Assembly (NCBI GenBank): GCA_944989445.1
Contig: CALYLW010000313.1
Location: 273,501 to 337,500 of the forward strand
Source of the DNA: Ampullaceana balthica
Taxonomy: Eukaryota; Mollusca; Gastropoda; Lymnaeidae
DNA: 64,000 bases
Direction of reading: 5' to 3'
Both the position numbers and the translations under genes were made by a program. The notes beneath the pieces were generated by a model that did no database searches, had not been told where the DNA came from, and worked only from the letters and a program-made list of their open reading frames with translations. Shown piece by piece: positions 1 through 13,500 of the stretch (position 1 is the first letter of the stretch; each line of letters opens with the position of its first letter).

Positions 1-400
1 ATCTCCGAGTATACGAAAATCGGCCGATGCCGAGTAGCCGAACCGATCCGTTCAGCCCTATCGATAAGAACATTTTCAAAAGCTGGCGATTTAAGTTAGT
101 AACACAGCGCTGCGAGCAAGCAGGCTGTGACGTCACCAGCGAGGCAGAAATTTTATGCCTTCACTTGGTTATAAAAAGTCACATCTAACATTTTCAAAAG
201 CTGATGATTAGTCATGGGGATCCAGATAACCAACACTAAGTGGCAAATTTGGCACTCTTTTGTGCTCGAAACATTAGGGCTTGGCGACATAAAAAATAGA
301 ATTAACCGCTGAAAAAATGCAAAGACAAAGAAAGAATTTGGCGGTTCCAAAAAAAAACGTCGACTAAATAGAGCTGGCGAGTTAACCAGGCTCGAGTTAC
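1..400. mobile_element. Tigger-like element fragment
   Basis: Bases ~215-400 match 1119-1275 and 5680-5880 (GGGGATC, TTGGCACTCTTTTGTGCTCG and AATTTGGCGGTTCC blocks). The first 60 bases share GAGTATACGAAAATCGGCCG with 3324-3350. I see no gene here. Confidence 0.55.
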
Positions 401-719
401 AATGGACTCAGAATTCCTTCCGTAACTTGATGCTGATCGGACTAACCAACAACAACAATGGTGTGGGAGATTGAGGGTAGGGGTGGGTAAACTGTCTGTA
501 GTCTGTTATATTATAAAATCTGGGGAGGGGAACCTTGTTTACAGTAAGCACCCTATGATTTGGTATCATCCCATCACTAGCGTTAATCAATGAGAATGTA
601 CATACACATGTTTTTGGAGGTTTTTTTTACACAACAGCGTTGCCGTTATTGTTTGATGAAGCGATCGGCATGCTATAAAAATGTACATACATGTTTGCTA
701 ACAAAAAAAGGCATATGTG

Positions 720-1280
720 CCTCAACTAACAGTAGAAATTTAACAATATAAAATAAAAACCACTGTCGATTCTCAATACAAACCTTTATTTTCTTTTCTA
801 AAGATATTCGTTTATCTTAAAAAATAAAATGATTAATGTATCAGGAAATAAATTAAGTTTAATAATAATATAACATGCACTGCGAAATAATGACTATTAA
901 AGATCGATAACGCGATTTTCGAGCACCTCGGGTGAATACATACTCGATAGAGACTTGTCAAACTAATTCATCCACGGATCAAAGTAAAACAGGATAAAAA
1001 CATCCTGTAATTTTTATTGAATTATGTAATCTCGTAGAATCACACATAGTCTCGAGGAAAGCGAGATTTCGATGCACTTTTTAACTAAAAATTCAAGAGT
1101 GCGTCGCTAGGCGAACAGACGGGGATCGAGATAACCAACGTTAAGTTACAAATTTGGCCCTCTTTTGTGCTCGAGATATTAGGGTTTGGTGACTTACAAG
1201 AATCGACATAACCAAGAGAAAATGCTAAGACATAGAGAGAATTTGGCGGTTCCAATAAAAAACTTCAACTTAACCCTACC
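720..1280. mobile_element. Tigger-like element fragment, second copy
   Basis: Bases 745-1275 match 5325-5880 over most of their length, starting AATAAAAACCACTGTCGATT and ending in the GGCGGTTCCAATAAAAAAC block. The terminal CGACTG is absent, so this copy is truncated at its right end. Confidence 0.7.
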
Positions 1281-1441
1281 AGCCCTGAGCTCCCCAAGCT
1301 AATTTGCCCCTATACCTGGCCTCCCCAGCAAACATTAAGAAAATGTACATGGGTTAGAAAATTGCTAGTATCATGAAAAAACTAGTGGTCAGAACAAGCT
1401 CAAACTTTTAGATATAGTAGAGAATAGGCCTAACTTCCATC

Positions 1442-1660
1442 CAATGTTCTAGTTAAGCTGTGCAGCTGCGCGGCCACACAGATATATAACCGCCGCTGCA
1501 CAGCAGTTTATAATTACAGCGCATCAAATTTAGTAAAAACAATTATTTCAAAATGGATGCTGTGCAACTTTGCACCAATTTTCCCTCTGAGCTGCACAGC
1601 CGCGTGGACGCAAAGGTTTTCGACCGACACCGCGCAGCAGTTTAGAATTACCGCGCAGCC
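1442..1660. mobile_element. CAATGTTC-family MITE, one copy plus a truncated second
   Basis: Begins CAATGTTCTAGTTAAGCTG and holds the family's CAGCAGTTTATAATTAC and TGTGCAACTTTGCACCAATT blocks. A partial second copy follows from about 1586 (TTCCCTCTGAGCTGCACAGC). It lies next to the C-terminal part of the piggyBac relic. Confidence 0.65.
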
Positions 1661-4099
1661 AAAAAAAATAAAATAAATAAAAATATTTAAAAATTTTAAT
1701 TTTATTTTAGAAGATAATTGTTTAATTATTTGAACAATGCTTCCATCCAACGCCAGTATTGCGCCTTGGAGTGGTAGTCTTCCCAAGCAGGTTGAGCCAT
1801 GCTTTACACAGAGGTACTTTTTGCACATAGAGCACCTGAAGTTGGTCTTGACCTTCTTGTGTGGGTGTCCTTGTATGCCACACCAAGGTGTGCTCTGTTG
1901 TATTTAAGGTGTTTTTCCAAGCAGACAGTCCAGACATGATTGTAAGCAGTCGCTTCTGGAATTTCAGGCCAGTGGTTGCCTAGTGTGTGGCATTGGGGGC
2001 ATGGTACCATTTGTCCTCGGCGAATGGTTGTTGAGCGGTAATTGCCAATCAGGTCAATGCAGCGATTCTGGATGTATCTAGTGTAAAAACATGGGTTTTT
2101 TCTCAGGTGCTTCTAGTTTAGACACATAGATAACAAATGAATTGTAGCAGGTCCACATGAAAAATTTGATGAAAAGGCGACGGGCCACCGGTAATGACGG
2201 CGTTAGCCATGGAGTCGCGTCATTTGATCATTTTTGTCACATCCGCCCATGTGGCGATTGTAGTCCTGGACAAGCTGTGGCATTGGAACTTCATCAAGTG
2301 TTCCATCTTTGTTTCTTCTGTTTGCTACTCCTATTTGTGTTGGGTCATGAAAGTTTGAGATGAATGTAATTGGCATCCGATCCTGCCATACCATACAGTA
2401 GGGGTCTACCGATATGCCTTTTTGCCGATACCGATATTACCGATATTTTTTTTGCCGATATGAGTATTTGTTAGGACAAAAACCAGCGGTCATATTTGAT
2501 GACGTCATTCTTAAATTTATCACTGGTAATTATTTATCTTTTATATTAGGGGTCTACCGATAAGCATTTTCGCCGATATTACCAATATTTTTTTCCGATA
2601 TGAATATTTGTTAGGACAAAAACCAGCGGTCTTATTTGATGACATCATTCTTAAATTTATCACTCCTAATTATTTATATTTTATATTAGGGGTCTACCGA
2701 TTAGCATTTTTGCCGATATTACCGATATTTTTTGCCGATATGAGTATTTGTTATGACAAAAATAACAGCGGTCATATTTGATGACGTCATTCTTAAATTT
2801 ATCACTCGTAATTATTTATATCTTATAATTAAGGGGTCTAGCGATATCCAGTTTTGCCGAAATTACAGATTTTTTTTTCTTCCGGAAACTAAGTTTCCGA
2901 TGTGTTTACAAGTTCCAGATCATGACCTACATGGGACTCATAACAAAACGAACCGTCCTTTATAAAAATGTACAAGCATATTAGGTACTCCTTTTGAAAC
3001 TTCAACCTTGACTCATAATTATTAATTCTAACCAATAGTTTAATGGCTTTTGCACACGGCCACCTTTTATGAATGAAACAATGAGAACAAAGTACAATAG
3101 TAATAGAGTGAAAATGAGGCTGAAGGTTGAATGGTTGCCAATGACAACAAGTCTTCACACGGTACATTTTGTTATTCCATACGAAACGAAATGTTTTAGA
3201 CATGTGCGATTCTGCGTGCATCTTTGCTATTAGAGCAATTACGTGAACATAATGTTTACATGTTATACATTTATTAGAGCAATTACGGTATACTTGGCAT
3301 CGGCACTATTTACACAGTATTTCTGAGTATACGAAAATCGGCCGATACCTAAACAATATCAAAGCACATGGCACACTGTATCGTGGTTGCACATATTAAT
3401 ACTAGGACTCTTTTGACTATTTCAATACCGGTATCGGGGTCGATATATTAATTTTGTCGAGATATTGTAAATCTAAATGATAGTTTTTTTTGTTTCCGTT
3501 TTTTTTGGGGGGGTCAAAATGTCACTTATTATGAAATATCGGTGACGTCAATATCGGGACCTTTACATGCTACCGATATTGCCGATATCCAGATATCGGT
3601 ACCGATATATCGGCCAGGCGATATATCGGTAGACCCCTACCATACAGGTTATGCTGCCCTGACAGCGATAGCGACTTTCACCTCTCACAAGCTTGTCCAC
3701 CTTCTTCAAGGACAGTGGAAAAAATGTACTATTTTGTTGAAGAGTACTAACAAGTCCTGTTTGCAGCTCATTCAGCATGTACCTTGCTAATGTCACCGAG
3801 TTTTAGTACCGATCCATAACAATAATATGTGTTTTCTTTTCCTTCTCACATGATGTCAAAAGATGAGCCACAGTGTTTCCCACAGCACCCAGCTCAGTTG
3901 CAACTATTGGTGCTGCCCCAGTGTAGATCTCAGTGTTGACTATGTAGCCTGTCTGACTTTCGCAAAGAAGAAACGATTTTATTCCCCATTTTGTAGGCTT
4001 GTCTTTGGTGTATTGTTTTATAGCAATTCTATTTTTGGTGGGTATTTTGCTTGCTCTTTTTCCTGTGGAAGTGCTCGGTTTATTCGCCGATCTTTTCAT
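1514..4099 (-). pseudogene. piggyBac transposase relic, split by a hAT MITE
   Basis: Fragments in gene order: 4099-3803 carries KNRIAIKQYTKDKPTKWGIK, the piggyBac KxxxKQY..KP.KWGIK signature, and ends VMDRY. 3796-3648 carries VTLARYMLNELQTG and LVRGES. 2394-2203 carries ISNFHDPTQIGVANRR and VPMPQLVQDYNRHMGGCDKN, the hallmark YN.HMGG.D. 1828-1740 carries KTNFRCSMCKKYLCVKHGST, the C-terminal cysteine-rich zinc-binding region. Frameshifts and stops separate the pieces and the N-terminal part is missing. The gap between 3648 and 2391 is exactly the inserted hAT MITE. Confidence 0.9.
2399..3639. mobile_element. hAT-like MITE inserted in the piggyBac relic
   Basis: 1241 bp with perfect 17-bp inverted ends TAGGGGTCTACCGATAT and a perfect 8-bp target duplication CCATACAG (2391-2398 and 3640-3647). 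The left end is multiplied: TIR plus ~145 bp of subterminal sequence is repeated near 2399, 2548, 2688 and 2832. No transposase is seen inside. Confidence 0.93.
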
Positions 4100-4399
4100 G
4101 GTTATTTTCGATAAAAATCAACTGTAATCACAACTCACTGCTTTATTTGATGAAAATACCATTTGTAAACACTAATCTTGCAACTAATACGAGATTTAAC
4201 AACGATTGGCTGTTATTTTTAGAACTTATTCAAGTGATATCCCAAATACCTAGAATTAGGTAACTCGGTATATAGGAATTAAATCTATTACCTAACATTC
4301 GGTAACTCAATCTGGTAAGGTTAATAGTGTTGGCGAGTTAACCGTGGTCGATTTAAGTGGGTTCTACTGTATACATTTGGAAATAAAAATTAATATGTA

Positions 4400-5880
4400 C
4401 AGTCGAAACCGGTTAAGTCGACGGCGTTGGGGTATGAAAAATGGCGTCGACATAACCGATGATCGAGTTAAAACGAAAACCAATATGGCGGCAAAATATT
4501 AACATGTGCTTGAAATTTCTTTATGTACGTGATTAATTAGTTAGCGTTAATTAGTGATTGGGACGATTAATCAGAACCGTATCGGAACCCTAATATTTCT
4601 TCACTCTTTCCTAAGGTTGTAATGACCGTTCGTTTTTAAGGACCGTTTAAAATTTAAATATAACCATGGTTCCCACTCAGGAAAACGGGAAAAAGTCGGG
4701 AATTCTTTAAAAAAAATTCTCGGCCTTGAAAGTCGGGAAAAGTTATGACTAATCGGCAGTTTTTATATATATATTTTATTATTTTTATATATATATTTAT
4801 GCCGAAGTAAAGGACTTTGATTACGACTCTATGGTAGTGGTATGTTTCGATTCCATTTATTAAAAAAAAAGTTACCAGTTTATAATTGTCTGCGCATGCG
4901 TTAAAAGGTCAAATTTTTCGCCTCGTCGTGTCACCTGCATGTGGCATGGTATAGCCGCTCGCGTTTGCCGTCGTATCAGCGAATTTAAAATACAAATAAA
5001 CAAATCAATATGGTTATTTTAAGTTTAATGCTTTTGACGTGCAGGATATCTGTTACTATCAGAATGCTCTCGAATTTCCTCAGTCAATCAAACTTGTAAT
5101 ATAAATAAAACTATTGTGGCCTTGACCGTTGATCACAGCACGCTGTGGGCTGTGTGTACTGTGTTAGACCTCGGCCGGCAAATAAGTCTAAGTGAATTTT
5201 TTTAAAAATCATTCCTTATCAGAAATGATTTGATTTCATCGTCACGCGCGTGTTAGTCACAGTCACGTATCTTACTGGTAACAAACCAACAACAAACTTT
5301 TAAAAGAATAATTTATTTTTTTTTGGATTAAATAAAAACCACCGTCGATTCTCGATACAAACCTTTATTTTCATTTCTAAAGATATTCGTTTATCTTAAA
5401 AAATAAAATGATTAATACATCAGAAAATGAATTAAGTTTAATAATAATATAACATGCACTGCGAAATGACGATTAACGACCTCTAACGCGATTGTCCAGT
5501 ACCTCGGGTGAATACATACTCCATGGATACACGTCGAACTAATAATTCACACACGCAAAACATCCGGTAATTTTTATTGAAATCTCGTAGAATCACACAA
5601 TAGCCGGAAGTCTCGAAGAAAAGCGAGATGTCAACACTGTTTTGAACTAAAAATGCCAGAGTGCATTGCTAGGCCAACCGACGAGGATCGAGCTAACCAA
5701 GTTAAGTTGCAAATTTGGCCCTCTTTTGTGCTCGAGGTACTAGGTTTCGGCGACTTAGAAAAATCGAATTAGTCGATGAAAAAATGCTAAGACAAAGAGA
5801 GAATTTGGCGGTTCCAATAAAAAACGTCGAGTTAGTGGGGTGGTCGAGCTAACCGAGCTAGAGGTAAGTGGGTTCGACTG
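4400..5880. mobile_element. Non-autonomous Tigger/pogo-like DNA transposon
   Basis: Starts CAGTCGAAACCGGTTAAGTC and ends AAGTGGGTTCGACTG, flanked by TA (4398-4399 and 5881-5882), as in the Tc1/mariner-pogo group. No transposase is seen. A GGTTCCCACTCAGGAAAACG sequence at 4664, found at the end of other MITEs, suggests a nested insertion. A related right end (GTGGGTTCTACTGTA) lies at 4357-4371. Confidence 0.75.
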
Positions 5881-6246
5881 TACTTTTATTGTGTTACATT
5901 TTTTTTACCTTACTACCGGATTCTAAGTCTTACATTTATAATAAAAAACAAATTTATCAATTAATTTATAAATATTTATAAATAAAATTTGATTCATCAC
6001 GTGTTGTACATGTCAGATATAAACAATAAAAGAATTCATTATTTCAAAACCGGAGTAGCAACAGTGATGCAATAACTATAAATACACACAAAAAATTGTA
6101 AGTAAAGTATAAACTTATAAATAATGAAATTCGATTATACATTAGAAAATCAAATTTATTCTTTTTTTGTTTATATGTCTAAAACAAAATGTAAAAATAA
6201 AATTTCTTTGTTGTAATTAAAAATTTAAATAAATAAATGTAAAAAT

Positions 6247-6560
6247 ATGATTTTTAAAAACCACGTTTTTATAAGTGGACTAAAAAGAAGAAAATAATTT
6301 AAAACTTCTAAGTTCAAGTACTTTCATTTAATATGACTAAAAACGTGGGGCGGGCGCTTATGAGGTTTAACACATGCAGTTCACTCATTCTCTCACTTAT
6401 ACATCTCTCTTTTGCCTTCTAAATTATAAATCTTTTAATTTTTATACCAAACACCCGCCCCACGTTTTTAGTCATATTAAATGAAAGTACTTGAACTTAG
6501 AAGTTTTAAATTATTTTCTTCTTTTTAGTCCACTTATAAAAACGTGGTTTTAAAGATCAT
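6247..6560. mobile_element. Near-perfect hairpin element (foldback/MITE)
   Basis: Two inverted arms of about 105-110 bp (6247-6357 and 6452-6560) are almost identical, around a ~94-bp loop. The arms share AACTAAAAAGAAGAAAATAA-like and CGTGGGGCG blocks with the foldback elements at 34.1 and 46.4 kb. Confidence 0.9.
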
Positions 6561-9500
6561 ATATTTACATATATTTATTTTACTCTTTTTAGTCTATGGG
6601 TAAAATCATAGAGTATATATTACTTTTATTGTACATAAGAAAATTCATTAAATACAAAATTGCCCTACATGGTTTCCATATTTTATGGATTGTCAGGTCT
6701 AACCGCATGGAGGTGAGGCATTTTAGACCCAACACAAAACAGACACAAACATATGGACAAACACCAACGCTTATCAAATGAAACACTACACTAATTTATA
6801 TTCAGACTGCTTTCTTATTCAATTTTCTTCAATGATTTAACTCCCCTTTTAAAAATATTTTTTTTTACCTCTATTTATTTTACCGATACCCTACATCCCC
6901 TCCACCGCAGTTTGTCGAGAGACCCGCCGTTTCAACCAGCCATACATGTGTATCACGTCAAAAATACTATACATTATAGTTATAACAACATTACCCACCC
7001 CCGTCTGTCCAGAGACCCTACCTCCCCCAACACTGCGGTCTTTCCAGAGACCCTACCCCGCCCACCCCCCCCCCACACACACCACGGTCTGTCTAGAGTT
7101 ATAATCAAAGTTTTTTATTACAAATCCCAACGCGCACCGCTCAAAATAAACTCTTGGGGAAAAAAACTGCACAAAAAATAACTTGTTTTCAACGTTGCTC
7201 AATAGTGAATGAGACCTAGTTTTTCTCCACCAGTGATTGGCTGTAGGAGTCATATGTGTTTGAGGGACCAATCGCTATCGATGAACGGACAGAACGGACA
7301 GAACTTTGCCTTTTATTATATAGCGATTGCTGTTAAAATTTCCGAGTTATAAATGTTGGGGTTTAACCAAGTTTCAGAACCAGCAATTATGTCTGGTTCT
7401 TCTTTTTTATCAGTAATTCTAAATCAGTATTTTATTATTTTTTTTACTTTGGAAATTAATTATTAGCGCTTTGTGAATATTTTGATTATTAGTGTTTGAG
7501 ATTTTTTATCGTTATTTTCATGGGTTTGTGTGGTAGGTTTCATTCTAGCTAGTGGGTTATTTATATTAGGATTAGTTAAGAAACTAAAAGTGTGGGGTGA
7601 TCAGGTCCCTGTAGTTAAAGAAGTCTGAGCTGATTTGAAGTAGTCCACAATGTATGCAGTGCCAAGATGCAGATTTATTTGGTAGGCCCAGTGCTATGTA
7701 CTTTGGTGTGTTTGTATGCAGGCATGTTGTATGGTACCATTGGTTGCAGGTGTCACACTTTAATGTTTATTTTTATTAAAATTGAGAGTACAGTAGGCAG
7801 ATGATGGATAGAAAGAGAAGCACCTTACATTGATTAATTTGTGATAATCAGAGCTAATTGACATGGTGCATTTATTTATTTTCTGGTGACTAGAAGTCAT
7901 CCCAATCCCTATTATAATTTCAGTAGATACATTAATTTTGTGGTAAATTCATTAAATTATTTAATATTTCTTGATACCCTTCAAAATAAAGAGTGGTGCT
8001 CAAGTTATTAAACCCTAAGCATGACAGTTCTCACTTAAAGGGCTCATCTAACAAAAATTACATAACATAAACTCATCCTTGCTGATGCACCAAAATTAAC
8101 TCTGCACTCATTGTTATGGTTATATTTAAATTTTTAAAAATGCAAACATTTTTGTCTTCCATTTCAAACATCTCATCATATCCCTGTACATTTCAGTTCC
8201 TGGCTAGAGGTGACCCCTAACACACACTTTTTAAGTTAAAATAAACTTTACGTTTCTTTTGAATATTGAATTGCAGACAAAAGTTGGCCCAGTAACCTTT
8301 CATAACCTTTACTATAGCTTTACTACTATTAAATCCCTTCAATTTAGTCTTAGTCTCTTAATTTTGACTTAGGTTTACTTTAGGCTTTGACTTTAAGAGA
8401 TGTTGAATGCATATACATACTGTACTCAAACTATGTCTTTTGAATGTAATTTTAAATAGTGTCTGATAATTGGATATATGTACTGTACTTGAATTTGCCT
8501 TTTTTTTTATTTTTAAAAAAGTGATGCTCCTATTAGGAAGAAATGAATTAGTAAAGCAAGTTATGGGGTAATCTGAAAAATAGAATAAAAAACAAAAGCT
8601 TGTTTGCAATCAAACAATTAACTGCTAAGTAATATCAGATTCCAAAGATCTCACTAAAAGAAATAAGGATGTTAAATTTCTGATACTGAGCGGGGATTTG
8701 TATAAAGAGAAACAAGTAATAAAAACTCAGTGAGTATTTAAATACAATCCAACTAAGAATTTCTGATTTTCTTAATAAACGGAAATCACTCTGTATTACA
8801 TTAAAAGTCATTTCAAATCAGTAATTCTGAAACTAAACAAAATATGTCATATCCCCTCAAGCTACATCAAACCAAGAATGTGTCAATATAATGCGCACCC
8901 CACAACAATCTAACATTAGTCTTCACAAAGCGGGAAAACCCCATTAACTATCATTCTAGATGACATTTAAAGTAATTTCAAATCAATAATTCTGAAACTA
9001 AACAAAACAATTTCTACAAATTGCTGCTAAAATTACAGTAGTCGAACGAAAAGAGATTTTCAAAAATTCCTTCTCCAACATTTTTCTAAATATTATTAGC
9101 TATTGTTTGGCATTTGTTTCAACCCGATAGTTGTTATGGTTGGCGAGAAATTGACAAAATGCTCATATTTTTTCAGGTTTTTGGATTTTCTGGAAAATCC
9201 AGTAAACCTTTTTGGTATTTTTTGGCCGTTGCACATCCTTGGGACCTCCTTAGCATATTTGCAAAAGACCCGAACCCTCCATCTGGTATGGTTCAGGAGG
9301 AGTTGCATGTGCAAGCTCGAACAGTGCACAGACATTTGAAATGTATAAGCGCAATTCCCAAGGGAAATTGCGTTACTAATTTCCCTCGCATTGTCAAAGA
9401 CATGGGTAACGCAATATGGCAATGGCAAGTTCAAGCAAACATTTTTTTTCAAGGATAATATAATATCTGTTTTTGTGAGGTTTTAAATTTTGGATTCTGT

Positions 9501-10035
9501 GCTATTCTGCAAACGAATTTGATATTTTGCACATGGATCAAAGAACCTTAGAGGGAATATTTACCCAACAGCCTAAGCCCAAAAGGCTAATGGAATAATA
9601 ATCACAATCATCCTAAAATTTCTATTTAATACTGACATTTCTAAGTTAAATTATGTCTAAACCAATAAATGAATAGCTAGTATCCTTAATAATTACCTTA
9701 TAAAAGTAGTAAAAAAATATATATTTATTATTAATTAGAGTATGGTTTAATTGTATCCTCTTTGAAATCTGTTGTGAATTGCTAAGGTTAATCATTGAAT
9801 TTTTTATTTTTTTGTTGTTAAAAAAAGGAAAATTTGAGTGTTTCTGTAATCATCTCTTGTTGATGGTATAATTGCAGTATTTCAGTAATCATTTGAGTTT
9901 TTAAATCCCTTATATTAACTTCGAAATCTTGTCGTTCGTCGTTGAGCAGGCGGAAAAGGGAAAGTAAAAAATGACACACTTCCCGTGATGCTATCGAGCT
10001 GAAATTTTGCAAGTAGGCTCGTGTCACCTAACAAT
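6561..10035. other. Stretch without a recognised gene
   Basis: No exon, transposase or long open frame that I recognise. Bases 6900-7100 hold loose repeats of GTCTGTCCAGAGACCCTACC and a C-rich tract. The missing first exon of APPBP2 was sought here by eye and not found, so this is either intron 1 or intergenic. Confidence 0.6.
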
Positions 10036-10039
10036 GCAT

Positions 10040-10330
10040 CCTATCAAAATTTCAGATCGATCGAATGTACAGTTATTAAATTAATGCATTTTTAATCTCT
10101 ATAAACTATATGTAGCGGTCGCTATTGTTTACATTTTACGGGTCACTTGAGTTCGCGCCACCCATAGATGACCACATCTCGTGTTTAACACCAGGGGCAG
10201 TTCACTCAGTTTCAGGCTGTAAATGTTTGTCGCGTTTGAACATAATCAATACTTTTACTTATGTCTCATATAAGGGATTTATAGTCAAAAACTTTGTTTT
10301 TACGGGGTTGTTTTTTATCAAATTAATTTT
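10040..10330. mobile_element. Fragment of the foldback family
   Basis: Matches 35270-35620 and 47590-47790: TTTCAGATCGATCGAATGTA, TACATTTTACGGGTCACTTG and TTATAGTCAAAAACTTTG. It ends about 240 bases before the first visible APPBP2 exon. Confidence 0.8.
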
Positions 10331-10566
10331 ATTTGAATAAATATTTTAACTACACAAGTGAAATGAAGTGTAATGCTGAATTTTCTTTAAATGAAAATTT
10401 CGTCTGACTCTATTAATAATTTTGCTGTACAGCCTTAATTTCTATTTTCTTTACTTCATTTGCATTAGTATTTTATGCCTAAATTTAGAACAAATGTAGC
10501 CTCAGACATCCACATAAATAGACAGTAATGATAATTGATCAACAAAAGTAAATCTTTATCTTTTAG

Positions 10567-13500
10567 CTCTATGATAAAAATGGACTTGGAGATCTTGGAA
10601 ATGAATTTAAAGATCTGGATGTTTTCTCAAGAGTACTTAGGGTCATGAATAAAAGGTAATAGTTATTTATAATTTTAAAGGTTTATGTCGAATTATTTTA
10701 AGGTCAAAGAAATTGTTGCAATGATGATAGAGATGGTGAACTGTTAAGCAAAGTAATGTGATTTTTATGGTGTTTTAAGTTATTACCACATATAAAATCA
10801 TCCAAATCGGTGATGTGAATTAACATTGGGAAACTATATGTTGTTGTATATTTTTTTGGTCAGAGAATACATTAAAATTCTTTTAGGCCCAAATCTGCCA
10901 TGATGAAATTAAGACTGAAAACAGGTCTTCTCCTAGTGTCATTTCGTTCTCTGTTCATGTCAACCAAACTGAGTATTAAGGGCTAAATAGTTTAAATGTC
11001 ATTATGGAATTATAATCTTCAAAGGATTCTACTTCATCGATGTTTTCAAGCCATAATGGACAATGAGGAGAATTTGGCACGCATATTGTCAGTTGAATTT
11101 TGCAAGCGTATCACACCAGATGTTTTTGAGAATGAAAATGTCAAAGGACGAATTATGCAGTTAGGATTTTCATTAGGTGAGGAAAAGCTCTTATATAAAA
11201 AAAAATTGGAAGCAAATGAAATAATTCAATTTTTAAACTCTGTGTCACAAAGTTCATCACTGCCTTTGTTTAATTTTAACCATCTGTTAATATGGTGTGC
11301 ATTCTTGCAGCATTGGCAAAGCTGTTATTGTTTAATTGTATCTTAAGCTTAAATAAAATGCTTTGAATTTTTGGAAAATAATTCATATAGAGATCTGCAT
11401 AATTATGATTATTTTAATTATAATCTTTTAAAGGTTTTTTTAAGTAAGTCGAAATATTTTGATATATAATCATACATGCCTATTTTTAGCTTTAACATTA
11501 TTAAAGAAAGCTTTTTACATTTATTTTTATCCTTTTAGGTGCATTTTTGTGTGAGGCTGGCTGGTTTGCTGATAGTACAGTTATTTACACCGCTTGTCTT
11601 GATGCTTGCATAAATGATGAGAGCACACCAAATAAATATAGAGCAATGGAATTTGCAGTAAGGTAAGTAAGGCGGCTGGATAGCAAAGTCAATAGTGCGC
11701 TCGCCTCACAAGCTGAGGGGCGTGGGATCTTGCCCACGTTAAAACCACAATAAAAATGTTGATGAATGACTATTGCTAAAAAGTCCTCCGCTGACCTGGA
11801 GAGGAGATGGGCGCCGCCAGGTTTACCAAGCCCGGAGAAAGTTCTAATGGAAACATTAGAACCCCGCTACCACCACGATGCTATGGGACACAGACAAAAA
11901 AAAGTTCACCTCAGATGCAGCTCTTTGAAAATTATTTATAAAGATATTTAAAAATGTATAAGAGACATTTTTTTGCCTTAAATTCCTCATATTAGTAATT
12001 ATTAACACAGTTTAAGCTTGATAATTAGTTAGCATAAAAAGTAAGTCATTGCATTTGTAATGACTGAAATTCATTAGAAGTTTAAAAATCAATTTAACAT
12101 AAAGTTCACTTTAAGTTTGAAAGCTGGCCTTTAAATATAAATTTTTTTTGGAGTCAATTTGTTTTAGTTAAGATGGAATAATATTTGTAAAATATTTAAG
12201 TACTGTCAGTCCAAAGGTAACTCTCCTTTGCTTCACTTACAACCAAAACGCAATATTTCTTCATGGCTTGACTATTGCTACATGTTACAACTTCAAGAAC
12301 ATGTGATGAAATTATCAAGTTAGTGTCTATGAGACTAAATTTGAAGCTGAGTATCAATGGGTTAAAAATTTAAATAGTGATTTGAGAAATTAAAAGTGTA
12401 AATAATTAAATAAGAGTGTTCATCGTTAACTTTCAGATTACTTCATAGTCAGAATGTTAATTGTCAATATAAGGATGCAGAAGAAACCTATAATAAAGCC
12501 TTAAAGATTTGCACAGAACTCGAAGGGCGGGGGCATAAAGTAAACAAGGCTGTGCTGTATGCAGAGCACTGTGCTCTTTTATTTGCACAGAGTAGGTACA
12601 CACAGGTGAGAATTTATTACTTTTAAGAAACCAAACAATATTTATGTATAAGCGTTAGAGTGGCCCAAAAAAGATAGAAAAATTTTTTTTTCTTTTTTTC
12701 TTTGATTTAAACCCCACATTTGATTACCACAAAAAAAGTAGTCCGAAATATAAAATTTCATAATTTTCAGATGAAATTTAGAGGTTGCACAAGCTCTCTA
12801 AAAATTTAGGTATGTTCTCCATTTACCACATTTTATCCCGAATATTGATGAACCTGAATAAAGTCTGTTTTGTTCTTTGATGTTTATAATGTGTAACTGT
12901 TTAATTCGCGAGACATTATTAGTGTTTTTCTACCATCATAGAGAAAACAATAAAACTCTTAAAGACTGAGCTAGAATAACTGTTAGTGAAATTCTTACTA
13001 TCTGGCAGAAAGCTGCAATTCCTTCAGCTTACAGCTACCACATAGAAAATCGTCTTTTAAAAGTCCATCAGCAGTAGCAGTGTTTGAGTAAAGCAAAGAA
13101 TCGGCGCTCAGAGAAGCAGATTTCAAATGAAATTGCATGTTCTTCAAAAATTGATTAACTGTTTGACATCGCCCATCAGAGTGCTGAAAAACTAACAGAA
13201 CAAACACAAGATTTAGAATTTCTTCGTGACCAAAGGGAGAGAAGAATTGGATACATGGCTGGAGTGGATAAAGCAAAGTGATCATACAGCAGTACATTTA
13301 CTAGCTGCTACATTTCATTCTCTTGGTCACGATGTTAGTGACATGACATTAAGTCGAAGTACTGTACAGCTTGTGAGAGCTGAGATTAGCAAAAAAACAG
13401 CACAAGAAGTTAAATAATTGTTTGATCCACAAGTACCATTAACTGTACATTGGGATGGAAAATTGCTTCCATATCTCACAGCCAGGGAGAATGTTGAGAG

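Noticed and set aside
9096..9458. Overlapping frames of 78-118 codons on both strands as a gene
   Set aside because: No recognisable motif or splice context; they overlap on both strands and fit chance.
6561..10566. First exon of APPBP2
   Set aside because: No stretch encoding the conserved N-terminal residues was found by eye on the plus strand; it may lie outside the window.
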